A stretch of 64,000 nucleotides of DNA from Mesorhizobium sp. NZP2077 (GTDB taxonomy: Bacteria; Pseudomonadota; Alphaproteobacteria; Rhizobiales; Rhizobiaceae): positions 7,136,001 to 7,200,000 of the forward strand of contig NZ_CP051293.1 of NCBI RefSeq assembly GCF_013170805.1, given 5' to 3'. Shown here one piece after another: positions 32,298 to 40,930 of the stretch. Positions within the stretch are counted from its first letter, which is position 1. Every line of letters starts with the position of its first letter. The translations under genes were made by a program, and so were the position numbers. Below the pieces are notes generated by a model. That model made no database searches. It was not told the origin of the DNA and worked only from the letters and a program-made list of their open reading frames with translations.

Positions 32298-33326
32298 TTA
32301 GCCAACTCGAGCCATAATTGCGGATTGAATCGCCGTTGCGGTATATAGGGAAGCATCTAACGACAGATTCCCAAACGCCGGTTGACAAAGGAGGTAGTTT
32401 GCACCTGCCGCTTCCAGCTGATCAAGAAGAGCTTGTCCCGCAGATGCTGCCGTTCCTACTACGCACAATTCCTTCTCGATTGCTGCATCGAAGGTCAGCG
32501 GCAGGTTTGGTGGAGTCGGCATGCCATTGAGATCATAAAGGAATTTAAAGCTCTTGAGCCACCGTTCGTAAGCAGGTGCGGCGAGTGAACGTGCATCTGT
32601 TTCAGAACGCCCAATCACGACCATTCGGAGCAATCCAAGAAATGGCGCTTGGCCGTCCGGCTCACTGGTGTGCTCTCGACCGGCGCGGAAGGCATCAGTG
32701 ATTCTTCGAACGGAAGAGGAAGGCCCCACGCACGCGATGTTCACGCCATTCGCAGCGGCCCAGACTGCCGATTCCGGTCGATTGGTGGCGATCCAAGTCG
32801 GCGGATGTGGACGCTGATGAGTTCTTAGCGTCAGCGGAACGCTGTTCAACTCAAAATGGCGGCCTTGATAGGATAGCGTGCCGCCCTTCAGCGCATTGAT
32901 AAGAATTTCGCTGGCTTCCGCATAGTGGTTTGGCGCCGCGTCCGAGCCAATCCCGAAGTAACCCAATTCGATCGGGAGCGAGCCGCGCCCTATCCCAAGT
33001 TCGAGCCTGCCACCGCTCAATTGGTCCAGCATACAGATCTCTTCGAACGCACGTAGCGGATGATAGAGGGCAAGCAGCATTACCAACGGGCCGACACGAA
33101 GGCGCCGGGTTCGCTGGGCTACGCTCGACAAGAACAGATTCGGTGATGGACCTCTCCCATGTGGGGTACAATGGTGCTCTGCGAGATGATATGCATAGAA
33201 CCCAAGGTGATCGCACGCCTCCGCTAACATCAGGCGATCTTCGTACTGTCGGGCGATATCGAGGCCGTCCTCGTCCAGATGATCGAAGATGCCGACAGCT
33301 AGGCCTGAAGGAAAGGCCTTTTCCAT
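32298..33326 (-). CDS. Luciferase-like (LLM) flavin-dependent monooxygenase
   Basis: A 342-residue bacterial-luciferase-family TIM-barrel enzyme that uses reduced flavin and oxygen; the substrate is unknown. Landmarks: GFYAYHLAEHHCTPHGRGPS near residue 40, VGPLVMLLALYHPLRAFEE, and LELGIGRGSLPIEL. The ATG at 33326 has GGAGA upstream; an earlier ATG (33380) lies in the inverted repeat and has no ribosome site. It is the terminal gene of a two-gene minus-strand stretch with hisC, 125 bases downstream of it, but probably has its own promoter because of the operator-like repeat at 33361-33380. Confidence 0.88.
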   Translation of the reverse strand: MEKAFPSGLAVGIFDHLDEDGLDIARQYEDRLMLAEACDHLGFYAYHLAEHHCTPHGRGPSPNLFLSSVAQRTRRLRVGPLVMLLALYHPLRAFEEICMLDQLSGGRLELGIGRGSLPIELGYFGIGSDAAPNHYAEASEILINALKGGTLSYQGRHFELNSVPLTLRTHQRPHPPTWIATNRPESAVWAAANGVNIACVGPSSSVRRITDAFRAGREHTSEPDGQAPFLGLLRMVVIGRSETDARSLAAPAYERWLKSFKFLYDLNGMPTPPNLPLTFDAAIEKELCVVGTAASAGQALLDQLEAAGANYLLCQPAFGNLSLDASLYTATAIQSAIMARVG

Positions 33327-33360
33327 GATATTGTCTCCATTTTTGACGCGACAAGTCCGG

Positions 33361-33380
33361 TTGCTTGTTATTCCAAGCAA
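33361..33380. promoter_or_regulatory. Operator-like inverted repeat before the LLM gene
   Basis: A perfect 7-bp inverted repeat TTGCTTG, 6 bases, CAAGCAA, located 34 bases upstream of the LLM start codon. Size and symmetry fit the binding site of a dimeric repressor. No regulator gene is adjacent. Confidence 0.5.
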
Positions 33381-33451
33381 TTTAAAGATTTCTCGCTTGT
33401 GTAATCGCTCGGATTATTGCCTGCGAAATGCTAAAGCAGAGCCTTAGCAAC

Positions 33452-34561
33452 CTAATGCGGGGGTCTTGACATATTCAATATTCTACTAATTCGACTAGCG
33501 GCACGAAGAAACGCATCCATTTGCTCTTTTGTGCCGATGCTGACGCGGATGTAATTTTCCAAGCCTTTATCGGGAAAGAAGGCAACAAGTATTTTTTGCC
33601 TTGCAAAGGCTGATTGCCACCATGAGCCGTCCTGTCCCGTTGGCACGCGGGCAAGCAAGAAGTTTGCGTGGGAAGGGATTACGGAAAATCCAAGTTGCGA
33701 CAGCGCGAGCGTCACTCGCCGCCGTTCATGCCTGATGTGTCTGTGGTTGTCTGCATAGGCGGCGCGGTGCGCAAGGACGCTGATACCAACCGCCTGCCCG
33801 ATCACATTCATGTTGAAGACGTTCTGGATGTTGCGTAGCCTGCCGATAATTTCAGGGTGACCGAAACCGAAACCGACGCGAACGCCGGCGGCAGCATAGC
33901 TTTTCGAAAATGTCCTTAAGACCAGAAGGTTCGAATAGCGATTGATGAGGCGTAGACCATTCTCGGGTGCAAAGTCGACGTAGGCCTCATCCAGCACGAT
34001 CAAGCGGTCCGATTTCGCTACCAGGCGTTCGATATCGGCCACCGGAACGAACGTTCCGGTCGGATTGTTCGGATTGGCTAACAGAATGAACTTGGCCTCC
34101 TTTGCAGGACCGAAGAGCAATTGCTCCATCGGCAAGGAATGATCTTCGCTAAATTCGATTTCGACAAATTGAGCACCCTGCAACGTTGCAAGTTTGCGGT
34201 TGAACGAAAAACCTGGCGACATCATCGCCACGCTATCCCCCGGGGCAAGGAAAGCTCTGTAGACAAGTCCAAGCAGTTCAGACGATCCGTTGCCGGCGAT
34301 CACCTGATCCATGGAGACGCCGTAGGCAGTCGCGGCTGCTTCCCTCAAGCTGATGTTATCGTCTTCTGGATATAGATACTGCCGTTCGAGGGCTGCAATC
34401 GCACTTTGCATTATGATTGCTGGAAGCGGGAATGGGTTCTCATTCGTGTTTAGTTTTACCCAACTTGTATCCGGCGCTGGTCTATCGGATGGCAGAGCAT
34501 CTAACTGTCTCGCCACTTGCGAAAGAGACGAAAGCACACTCTGCAGTTTTGCATCGGACAT
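33452..34561 (-). CDS. hisC: Histidinol-phosphate aminotransferase-like enzyme
   Basis: A 369-residue class I/II PLP aminotransferase. HisC features: KLNTNENPFPLP at about 36-47, ANPNNPTGTFVP, LDEAYVDFAPENG, and the PLP lysine in FSKSYAAAGVRVGFGFG (about residue 220). The known reaction converts imidazole-acetol phosphate and glutamate to histidinol phosphate, but close relatives act on aromatic amino acids or in special metabolism. Away from other his genes and beside an LLM oxidase, a specialised role is possible. The start ATG has GGAG upstream. Confidence 0.88.
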   Translation of the reverse strand: MSDAKLQSVLSSLSQVARQLDALPSDRPAPDTSWVKLNTNENPFPLPAIIMQSAIAALERQYLYPEDDNISLREAAATAYGVSMDQVIAGNGSSELLGLVYRAFLAPGDSVAMMSPGFSFNRKLATLQGAQFVEIEFSEDHSLPMEQLLFGPAKEAKFILLANPNNPTGTFVPVADIERLVAKSDRLIVLDEAYVDFAPENGLRLINRYSNLLVLRTFSKSYAAAGVRVGFGFGHPEIIGRLRNIQNVFNMNVIGQAVGISVLAHRAAYADNHRHIRHERRRVTLALSQLGFSVIPSHANFLLARVPTGQDGSWWQSAFARQKILVAFFPDKGLENYIRVSIGTKEQMDAFLRAASRISRILNMSRPPH

Positions 34562-34959
34562 GTTTTTCTCCGTTTTCGGTGCTGAGGGAATCCGCGATGA
34601 ACTGGTGGTCTAGAGCACATGGCCGACCGACGGTGCGTTCACACCGCTTTTGTCAGCATATTGACCCCGTGAGGTCGGGCGGGCTGTCCTCCGGGCCGAA
34701 TTGGCGCCGACGCTCGGGTCCGCATCCACTCGTCATCGGGCCAAGGCTCCGCCAAAACCAACGCTTGATTTGTCCCTAATATTTGCCTCGTCGTCCTTTC
34801 AGGACGCTGGATCTTGATGAATAGCGACCGTCGACTGGCTTCTGCACGCCGCAACCGCACGTTGATTCACGAGACCGGAATGGGGCAGGAGAGTCAATCG
34901 AGCTTTCTTTCATTTGCGAAAGGAAACTCGGCCCTCATGATGGAATTCCATCAGTTTCA
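34562..34959. other. Intergenic region, no gene recognised
   Basis: About 400 bases between hisC and the LacI relic. No coding frame with family similarity; no nod box or NifA site seen upstream of hisC. Confidence 0.4.
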
Positions 34960-35816
34960 TACATCTCCGGCAGCAGAAAATTTCTGTCCCGAAATCTCCA
35001 CGGTGCCGGCGCTGATGGCCCGGGCCATCAGCATAATCAGCTCCTGGCAAAGCTGGCGCAGTGGCGTGGCGACCGCCATCTCGATAATGTCATCCGCCGG
35101 CGCCGACCGCGACTCCGGCGTGATTGGTTCAAGCACGACGAGATCCCTCCTCGCGGAGCCCCTGATGCCCTGACGAGCTCAGGTTGCGGCGCATGAGATC
35201 CAGCGTGATCTGGTATGTGATTTGGCGCTTCTCGAGGTTCACGAGCATATCGAGCACCTTGATCACGGAAATAGGAGCGAAAGCCGATTGCGTGGAGCTA
35301 GTGCCCTTGGAAGCGGTGGCTGCAGACGAAGACCGCCACCTTGCTGGGCCGTTTTTGCGATCTTGGAAACATCCAAGCGGCTGCCCCCCAACTTTGCGAT
35401 TGATCAGGCCAATATAGTCCTCGCGCACGCCGGCCGCGAAGTCGGAAAGCAGCGAGAAAACCGGAATGCCTTTCGCCATGAGCTGCTCGACTGCTGCCGT
35501 GATCTTCGGGTGGTCCGGCGCTAGCAACCGCTAAGGTCCTTGTGCTCGCCGGCTCCTTCGGGCAGTTGAGGATAGATAGTCGAGCCGGTGCTGCCAGCTC
35601 TAACTCGTTCGGGCCTTCTTGATCGACAGCGACGTTCGCGAAGATAGGGCCGGTTGCGCCATCGGCTAGATGGGCGAGACCGCGCACCATCAACTCATTG
35701 CCTGCGATCGTCTCAGCGTCAGGAGTTCTGGCGACCTTCGCGGCGCATCTCGCTGCGGTTGTCGCCCAGAACGCACCATTCCTGTGAGGATCTGGGTCGA
35801 CGCGACAGGGGGTCAC
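34960..35816 (-). pseudogene. LacI-family regulator relic
   Basis: Minus-strand pieces of a LacI-type sugar-binding regulator occur in order but in shifting frames: RVDPDPHRNGAFW near 35800, APDHPKITAAVEQLMAKGIP and VFSLLSDFAAGVREDYIGLI (35.52-35.40 kb), KVAVFVCSHRFQGH (about 35.30), VLDMLVNLEKRQITYQITLD (about 35.22), and a C-terminal TPLRQLCQELIMLMARAIS. At least three frameshifts break it. The DNA-binding N-terminus is not visible. Confidence 0.75.
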
Positions 35817-36028
35817 GGCGTCTTACCTGAACAATCAAGTGTGGCGATCACCCGCGTCGCTTGGGGGCTAGGACAACCGGCAGATGATCGCGTCACTCAG
35901 CGCCACTGTGAGTCTGCTGCAGGATATGAGAAGCCGGGGACCCGCCCTCTTCACTCGCAAGCATCTTCTTCCAGTAGCAGCTTCCCACAATCTGCTGCCC
36001 CGGTCTGCGGGGGATTGTCTGTGGGCTC

Positions 36029-36054
36029 GTCTGCCCGGCTCTTGCCGGGCAGAC
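36029..36054. repeat. Perfect 11-bp hairpin
   Basis: GTCTGCCCGGC, loop TCTT, GCCGGGCAGAC. A perfect GC-rich stem in non-coding DNA between the LacI and AbiH relics, not followed by a T run, so it does not look like a standard terminator. It could be a transposon-end or recombination hairpin. Confidence 0.8.
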
Positions 36055-36077
36055 GCAGAAAAGTTCAGCCAGCTTTG

Positions 36078-36532
36078 CTGAGACTGCATATACATGGGTC
36101 TGCAGTAGTTCCAGACGAGGCTCTCGTCCTTGGACACGGACGTAATCCTGGCAATCCAGACCCCTATCGATTCGAGACCGATCCCGAGGCGGCAGATATC
36201 CGAGTCGTTGAAGGGATTGAGCTGATCGACACCTATTTCAAAGACACGTTCAAGCCGACAGATCGAATATTGAAAGAGAAGGCAGGCTTTTTACCTCACT
36301 GACTGACGTCGACCTGATCGTTGTCCTAGGACACTCGTTGTCAGAAGTGGATCCCCCTTATTTCGAGGAGATCATTTCCCATACACTGCCATCCACTCGC
36401 TGGGCAGTAAGCTTCTATGGCAGCAACGAGCATCTCCGTTACACGATGAGCGGTCTGGGGCTGCACGCTCACAACATCGAGTTTTTCACTTTGCCCGACA
36501 TCGCTGTCCGAGGTGCCAGAGGCCTAATCTAA
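36078..36532 (+). pseudogene. AbiH-like abortive-infection gene, 3' relic
   Basis: The plus strand gives LRLHIHGSAVVPDEALVLGH and DRILKEKAGF in one frame, then after a frameshift near 36292 VDLIVVLGHSLSEVDPPYFE and RWAVSFYGSNEH. These are C-terminal segments of AbiH-type phage-exclusion proteins (HIHG...LGHG, then VLGHSLSxVDxPYF). The N-terminal half is missing. It marks the edge of the defence island. Confidence 0.72.
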
Positions 36533-36690
36533 TTTTTTTGACGCAGTCGGCAGTCTGGCAAGGTGCCTGAGATGTTTCGCGGAAATATCGAGGCGCCGCT
36601 GAGTGTGCGTAAAGCCGCCGTTGTACATGACCTCAGGTCTCGTCAACGCTTTGCGTGGCTCAGTCTCTTCGGCGCATTTAGCCGTCGCGC

Positions 36691-37416
36691 CTACTTCACC
36701 AGCCACTCAGCGTAGGCTTCAACATCGATCATCGGGACTGTGCCGCTAAACTGCAGCCGAGAGATTAGCTTGAACAGGAAGGCCGTCGCCGCCCTCGTCT
36801 CGTGTCCGAAGCTGTAGCTGCCCGTCTGCGGATCGCGCTCGAAGTGCCCGTGCGAAGCGATGCAGCCGAGATCAAGCTGCCGGTCACCGGTGCCGGCATT
36901 CAGCGCCGAAGCGAGCGAGGTGCCCATCGCCGGGCTCCAGTCGCTCTCAAAGGTCAGGATGCCGCCGAGAATGGCGATCGGTGGCTTGGCGGCGAAGGTC
37001 CCGCCCGCGTGGGGGATAGGTAGGCTGGTGCGGTGCAGACGCCGCACTGAAGCCACCTTGTCCTGGGCGTAGTTCACGAGCCCCAGATCGATCGTCTGCT
37101 TGGCCTCAAACACAGCGTAGACGCTCTCGGCCGGGATGATCGTCTGCCCCTGGAAGGTGAAGATGAACGGCGAGTACTGCCGGTCGAACACGACAACATC
37201 GATCTGCTCGCTGAACTGGCCCTTGCTATCCACGACATGTGCCTTTGCTGCCTCATAGCGCTTGGGCAGGTAGGTCTTCAGCAGCTCCAGCCACACCTCT
37301 TCGCTGGCGTCGCCCTTCGATCCAGGGTGATTTATCGACCGACGCACGATCGAGAGCTTTTGCTGGATGTCCTCATGCAGCGAGGCGAGCAATTGCGCGA
37401 GGGACCAGTCTGCCAT
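36691..37416 (-). CDS. nucC: CBASS effector nuclease NucC
   Basis: A 241-residue PD-(D/E)xK endonuclease that, in its known relatives, forms trimers, binds cyclic tri-adenylate, pairs into hexamers and cuts dsDNA non-specifically, killing the infected cell. Asp73 (QIDVVVFD), Glu104 and Lys106 (VFEAKQ) sit at the exact positions of the NucC active site, and the start MADWSLAQLLASLHEDIQ and HPGSKGDASEEVW match the family closely. Length equals that of characterised NucC. It is the last gene of the CBASS unit, 12 bases after the CD-NTase. The frame is intact, so the effector should be functional. Confidence 0.95.
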   Translation of the reverse strand: MADWSLAQLLASLHEDIQQKLSIVRRSINHPGSKGDASEEVWLELLKTYLPKRYEAAKAHVVDSKGQFSEQIDVVVFDRQYSPFIFTFQGQTIIPAESVYAVFEAKQTIDLGLVNYAQDKVASVRRLHRTSLPIPHAGGTFAAKPPIAILGGILTFESDWSPAMGTSLASALNAGTGDRQLDLGCIASHGHFERDPQTGSYSFGHETRAATAFLFKLISRLQFSGTVPMIDVEAYAEWLVK

Positions 37417-37428
37417 GGGGGCGCTCCT

Positions 37429-38331
37429 TTAGGTGAGGGGAAACTTCGGGCCGAACAGCGCGCGCCAAGCTTTCAGCGCCTCCCCGTTACGGCCCTGACG
37501 GGCGAGGTTGATGGCAGCGGTGGCGTCGCGGCTGGCCTGCATCAGCAGGTCGCCCGCCCGCCGCTTGCGCGCCTGATCCATCCCGTTGCTGATCGCTGGA
37601 CCGAGGCCGGCGGGATCGGGCCAAGTATCGAAGATGCGGTCTGCCAACGTCGAGAAAAGGCTCTGCAGCTCGCGGTCGAACTGCCCCTGCCAGCCGCCGT
37701 ACAGGCATTCGAGCGCCATGACCTCGATCAGGAACGACGGCTTGATCGGCTTGTCGGAGCCGTGGCGCGGATTGTTGTTCCAGTATTTGACCATGCGCAC
37801 GAGGCCCTTCCACTCGTAGGAAAAAGCTTGGTGCGCTGCGGTGGCCCTCTCCGCGTGGATTTTGGGATTGGTCTTGATCCACTGCCCAGTGTCGGTATCG
37901 GGGATTTCATAGTCATCGCCCTTGGGGAAGGCGGGCACGACATCGACGCTCAAGATGCGGTAGTCGGTATTGTCCTCGGCATCGACATGGACGCCGAAAT
38001 CGACGTTGACGGACCGGCTCTGCTTGCGGACCGCCTCCTCGCCGTACTTCTCGACCAGGGCGTCATAGAAAGCGTTGATCACTGCCGACGGCGCCTTGCT
38101 GCGATAGTGGCGCTCGGAATCTTTCAGGACAAAAAAGATATCGATGTCCTTTAGCGGCTTGGTCTTGGTGTAACGGGCGTAGGAGCCGGTCAAGAAGCTG
38201 TTGGCGATGGAGAACTTGGTGTCGAGATAATTGCGTACCTCCTGCTGCCGGGCCGATGCATTTTTCTGCTCCTTGTCGTTCAGCTCCAGCCTGCTCTTGA
38301 ACTTGCGGAAGGCCTCATCGAGCGTCAGCAT
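37429..38331 (-). CDS. CBASS CD-NTase (cyclic oligonucleotide synthase, probably CdnC-type)
   Basis: A 300-residue cGAS/DncV-like nucleotidyltransferase. The active site is intact: Gly49-Ser50 in LTGSYARYT, then Asp62 and Asp64 in KDIDIFFVL, and the third acid Asp130 in LSVDVVPAF. On HORMA activation such enzymes make cyclic oligonucleotides; pairing with NucC implies a cyclic tri-adenylate product, which is inference. Start overlaps the HORMA gene stop by one base (TGATG). Clade assignment (C versus D) needs a tree. Confidence 0.94.
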   Translation of the reverse strand: MLTLDEAFRKFKSRLELNDKEQKNASARQQEVRNYLDTKFSIANSFLTGSYARYTKTKPLKDIDIFFVLKDSERHYRSKAPSAVINAFYDALVEKYGEEAVRKQSRSVNVDFGVHVDAEDNTDYRILSVDVVPAFPKGDDYEIPDTDTGQWIKTNPKIHAERATAAHQAFSYEWKGLVRMVKYWNNNPRHGSDKPIKPSFLIEVMALECLYGGWQGQFDRELQSLFSTLADRIFDTWPDPAGLGPAISNGMDQARKRRAGDLLMQASRDATAAINLARQGRNGEALKAWRALFGPKFPLT

Positions 38332-38834
38332 CAGTTCTTCCTCCAGTAGGCGGCGCTCGCGCCCAGTCCGTTGTGCTCGATGGTCGAGCCGAGACTGTGC
38401 CGCACAAAGCCGGCGGTTGAGCGGTAGGATGCCGGGCTCCAGCCGGTGACATCGGGCCGGCCGGGCTTGGTGTGAAGCAGGAGACGGTAGCGCGCCTCGC
38501 TCGGCAGCAGGCCAGCTTTTTTCACCGCGTAGCGAATCTGATCGGTGTCGGTCCAGAAGCCGCCATCGTCGCCGTAGCTCGTGGTGTAGACAACATCTAT
38601 GTCCCAGCGGCCGACCAGTTCGTTCGTGCGGGGATTGTAAATCTCGAGCACAACCAACTCTAGGTCGCCGGAGGCGAGCCAGCTCTGCACGCCACGCATG
38701 TTGGTCTGCCAGTCCTCGACGAGCGCGGACGGGTCGAGACCGCTCAACCAGATAATGTTCTTCAAGCTGTTGAGGATGTTGTCGGCCACGTAGACGACCG
38801 AGTGGGCATAGGTGTTGATGCTAACAATGGTCAT
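38331..38834 (-). CDS. cap7: CBASS HORMA-domain protein (Cap7)
   Basis: A 167-residue bacterial HORMA protein. The N-terminal [20 protein letters not shown] helix, the central [11 protein letters not shown] beta strand and the C-terminal [20 protein letters not shown] resemble type III CBASS HORMA proteins. In known systems it binds a closure peptide in its closed form, then binds and switches on the CD-NTase; TRIP13 opens it again. It overlaps the upstream gene by 4 bases. Which of the two HORMA-type genes is HORMA2 and which HORMA3 is inferred from size and tail. Confidence 0.88.
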   Translation of the reverse strand: MTIVSINTYAHSVVYVADNILNSLKNIIWLSGLDPSALVEDWQTNMRGVQSWLASGDLELVVLEIYNPRTNELVGRWDIDVVYTTSYGDDGGFWTDTDQIRYAVKKAGLLPSEARYRLLLHTKPGRPDVTGWSPASYRSTAGFVRHSLGSTIEHNGLGASAAYWRKN

Positions 38835-39310
38835 GAGCCGAGGAACCCCTTAGTGTTGAGGACAAGGCCGGTCGCGCCCGCTGTGGCTGCGCTGTTCTCT
38901 TTGCCTACGGTCGTTTCGGCGCTGTCGCGCGCTGTGATGCGGCTGCTGTGCTTCTGGAGCGCGCCGCTGACCCAGTCGAGCTCCTCGGCCGGGCACGGGA
39001 GGGAGACAGCCCAGTCTCCGTTCAGCGGGTCAAAGCCGAGCTTCTCTTCGTTGGCGTCGCCGCCGTCGATAGCGTCGTCGTAATAGAGGCAGTAGATGCG
39101 CGTGCGCGGACCGTCGCAGGTGACGATGATCGCGGCATCCTGCGGTGTCTGGTCGGTGATGAGGCTGGACGCTACGCCCGCCACCGCCATCAGCTCGGTG
39201 TGGTCGGAACCGGTCCGGCCCTGAGTTAGCAATGCGGCGATTGCCCTCCAGGTGTCGTACGCGTCGCGGTGAGGGATGCTGCGGAAGGTGCGCTTGGCGA
39301 CGGTGCTCAT
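38831..39310 (-). CDS. cap8: CBASS second HORMA-like protein with probable closure tail (Cap8)
   Basis: A 159-residue protein starting [20 protein letters not shown]. The ATG at 39310 overlaps the ATPase stop by 4 bases; a longer frame upstream lies in the ATPase gene and is discarded. Position between TRIP13 and the first HORMA gene is that of the HORMA3/Cap8 partner in two-HORMA CBASS systems, which carries a terminal closure motif. The C-terminal 40 residues (from about 118, ending [14 protein letters not shown]) look flexible, with a short hydrophobic patch LVLN that could be this motif. Overall similarity by eye is weak, so the call depends on context. Confidence 0.75.
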   Translation of the reverse strand: MSTVAKRTFRSIPHRDAYDTWRAIAALLTQGRTGSDHTELMAVAGVASSLITDQTPQDAAIIVTCDGPRTRIYCLYYDDAIDGGDANEEKLGFDPLNGDWAVSLPCPAEELDWVSGALQKHSSRITARDSAETTVGKENSAATAGATGLVLNTKGFLGS

Positions 39311-40227
39311 GAGCGGGCTTCCAGGGCGGTCCGGGATTTCCGGGCGGCGTGGGCGGCGGCGAGCAGATCTTCGATCGTTACCAGCGCTGGGTTCAAAGCG
39401 GTCTTCGCGTTCGTCGCCAGCGCGTTCGCTACCATCTTGCGGATAGCGCGCCCATCGAGCCCGACGCATACTTCTGCACAAGGCGGGAACCCGGGCGACG
39501 ATGCTAGCTTGGCAATCGCGGCGTAGGTCTGGCCAAGCCCAATCAGGCAGTCGGCGAGGATGCGAGCGCACGCGTCTTTGTCAGGGAGCGGCACCGGCAT
39601 GATCATGTCGCAGCGCGAGAGGAAGGCGCCATCAACCGCCTTCGGAAAGTTGCTGGTTGCAACGAACAGCAGGTTGGGGTGCTCTTCGGCGAGAACGTCG
39701 AGCTGGACGAGTACTGCATCGGTGGCGCGGTGAACATCGACGGGGTTGGCTTCAAGGCTTAGCTTGGAGCGATCGGCCGCCAGCGTCTCCACCTCGTCGA
39801 GCAGCACGATCGTCGGCCCGCCAGCGGCTGCTTCGGCAATTGACTGCGAGAAGAGGTCGGTGACGGCACGCTGCGTCTTGCCGTGTGCGGCACTCGCCAG
39901 GGAGTGCGGCTCGACTTCCAGGAGGCGGAAGCGCCCACCGTTGAACGACTCGGCCACCCGATGCGCGAGACCCCGGGCGAGCGAGGTCTTGCCCGTACCA
40001 GGCGGGCCGACCAGCAGAATCACACCGTGCAGCGGGATGACGCTGCGCGGGACCTTCGGCCGGACGGTGAAGTTCAGCACCGCTTGCGACAGCAAGCGCG
40101 CCTTCTCCTTCTCGTCCATGATGATCGAGTCCCAGAGTGCCCCAAGGGCCGCATCCGGCAGGCGCCTGATCTTCTGGATGCCCTTGGGCCTCTCTTCGAC
40201 ATCCATCAGTGACTGATGCTTCATCAT
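39307..40227 (-). CDS. cap6: CBASS TRIP13/Pch2-like AAA+ ATPase (Cap6)
   Basis: A 306-residue AAA+ ATPase. Walker A GPPGTGKT at about 74-81, Walker B IVLLDEVE with Glu at about 145, sensor-1 FVATSNFPKAVD, and the arginine-finger region FLSRCDM follow in order, as in TRIP13. In CBASS it unfolds the HORMA protein and so keeps the cyclase off until infection. The start is set at ATG 40227 (MMKHQSLMDVEE) because AAGGA lies upstream; the frame opens 15 codons earlier. First gene of the five-gene CBASS unit. Confidence 0.93.
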   Translation of the reverse strand: MMKHQSLMDVEERPKGIQKIRRLPDAALGALWDSIIMDEKEKARLLSQAVLNFTVRPKVPRSVIPLHGVILLVGPPGTGKTSLARGLAHRVAESFNGGRFRLLEVEPHSLASAAHGKTQRAVTDLFSQSIAEAAAGGPTIVLLDEVETLAADRSKLSLEANPVDVHRATDAVLVQLDVLAEEHPNLLFVATSNFPKAVDGAFLSRCDMIMPVPLPDKDACARILADCLIGLGQTYAAIAKLASSPGFPPCAEVCVGLDGRAIRKMVANALATNAKTALNPALVTIEDLLAAAHAARKSRTALEARS

Positions 40228-40344
40228 TTGTCTCGTCCTTCTAGCAGTCGCACCGCCGCTTTCAGCTTGCATTAGTTGGGAGCATTATTCTGGTTCAATG
40301 AATCCACTTAACGGCATTCAAAAAAAATAGCTTTCGCTCGGTCT

Positions 40345-40908
40345 CTACCCTATCCGGCAATACACGAACTCCACCCCGCCGGTATCCGCGTTGCTTTCCC
40401 GCCTGAGCAGGAAACCTTGCTCCCACAGCTGCTTGAACTTCATACTCGCATTGGCAATCGACAGGCCCTTGTGTACAGCGAACTCGGTTGCCCTTGATGA
40501 GGGTCGACCCATCGCAAACTGAAATGCCTCGCGTGCCCCTTCACTCGGTTTGATGCCAATCAGCCTCGCTGAATTTCCCTCCCACACCAGAAGCGGCTGT
40601 TCCTTCTTTGCCGCCGCCGCATCGACATTCTCGATCAGGTCAACATCGTCGATGTTGATCAGGCAGAAAGCCTTCGTCCGCCTAAACCGGCGCGCTAGTT
40701 CGACGATCGTTTCCGAGGCGAAAGACATATCCATCCGCTCAATGCCGGTCATCGAGATCTGGAAGATCACGACCCCGGGGTTTAGTTCGACGAACGCAAG
40801 CAGCCGCGGGAAAACTTCTCTTCCTTCATTCCTGCCCCACCCCTCGGGCCGGTTCATAAACTCTCGTAAAGGAAGCACCCGCTTCACCACCTCGTTCATC
40901 GGATTCAT
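40345..40908 (-). CDS. STAS-like (DUF4325-type) protein with winged helix
   Basis: A 187-residue protein. Residues about 25-110 look like the STAS-like/DUF4325 fold (VVIFQISMTGIERMDMSFAS, then FRRTKAFCLINIDDVDLIEN). Residues about 135-187 resemble a winged helix (EFAVHKGLSIANASMKFKQL then WEQGFLLRR and a GGVEFVY wing). STAS domains paired with GHKL ATPases form partner-switch regulators. The upstream gene (22 bases away) is just such an ATPase. The winged helix suggests it binds DNA and may control the downstream CBASS genes, which start 117 bases later on the same strand. Confidence 0.68.
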   Translation of the reverse strand: MNPMNEVVKRVLPLREFMNRPEGWGRNEGREVFPRLLAFVELNPGVVIFQISMTGIERMDMSFASETIVELARRFRRTKAFCLINIDDVDLIENVDAAAAKKEQPLLVWEGNSARLIGIKPSEGAREAFQFAMGRPSSRATEFAVHKGLSIANASMKFKQLWEQGFLLRRESNADTGGVEFVYCRIG

Positions 40909-40930
40909 TTAATCAGATTCGGGCTCGAGG

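Noticed and set aside
34814..35173. 119-codon plus-strand frame
   Set aside because: It is antisense to the LacI relic, whose minus-strand pieces match a family, and it shows no similarity itself.
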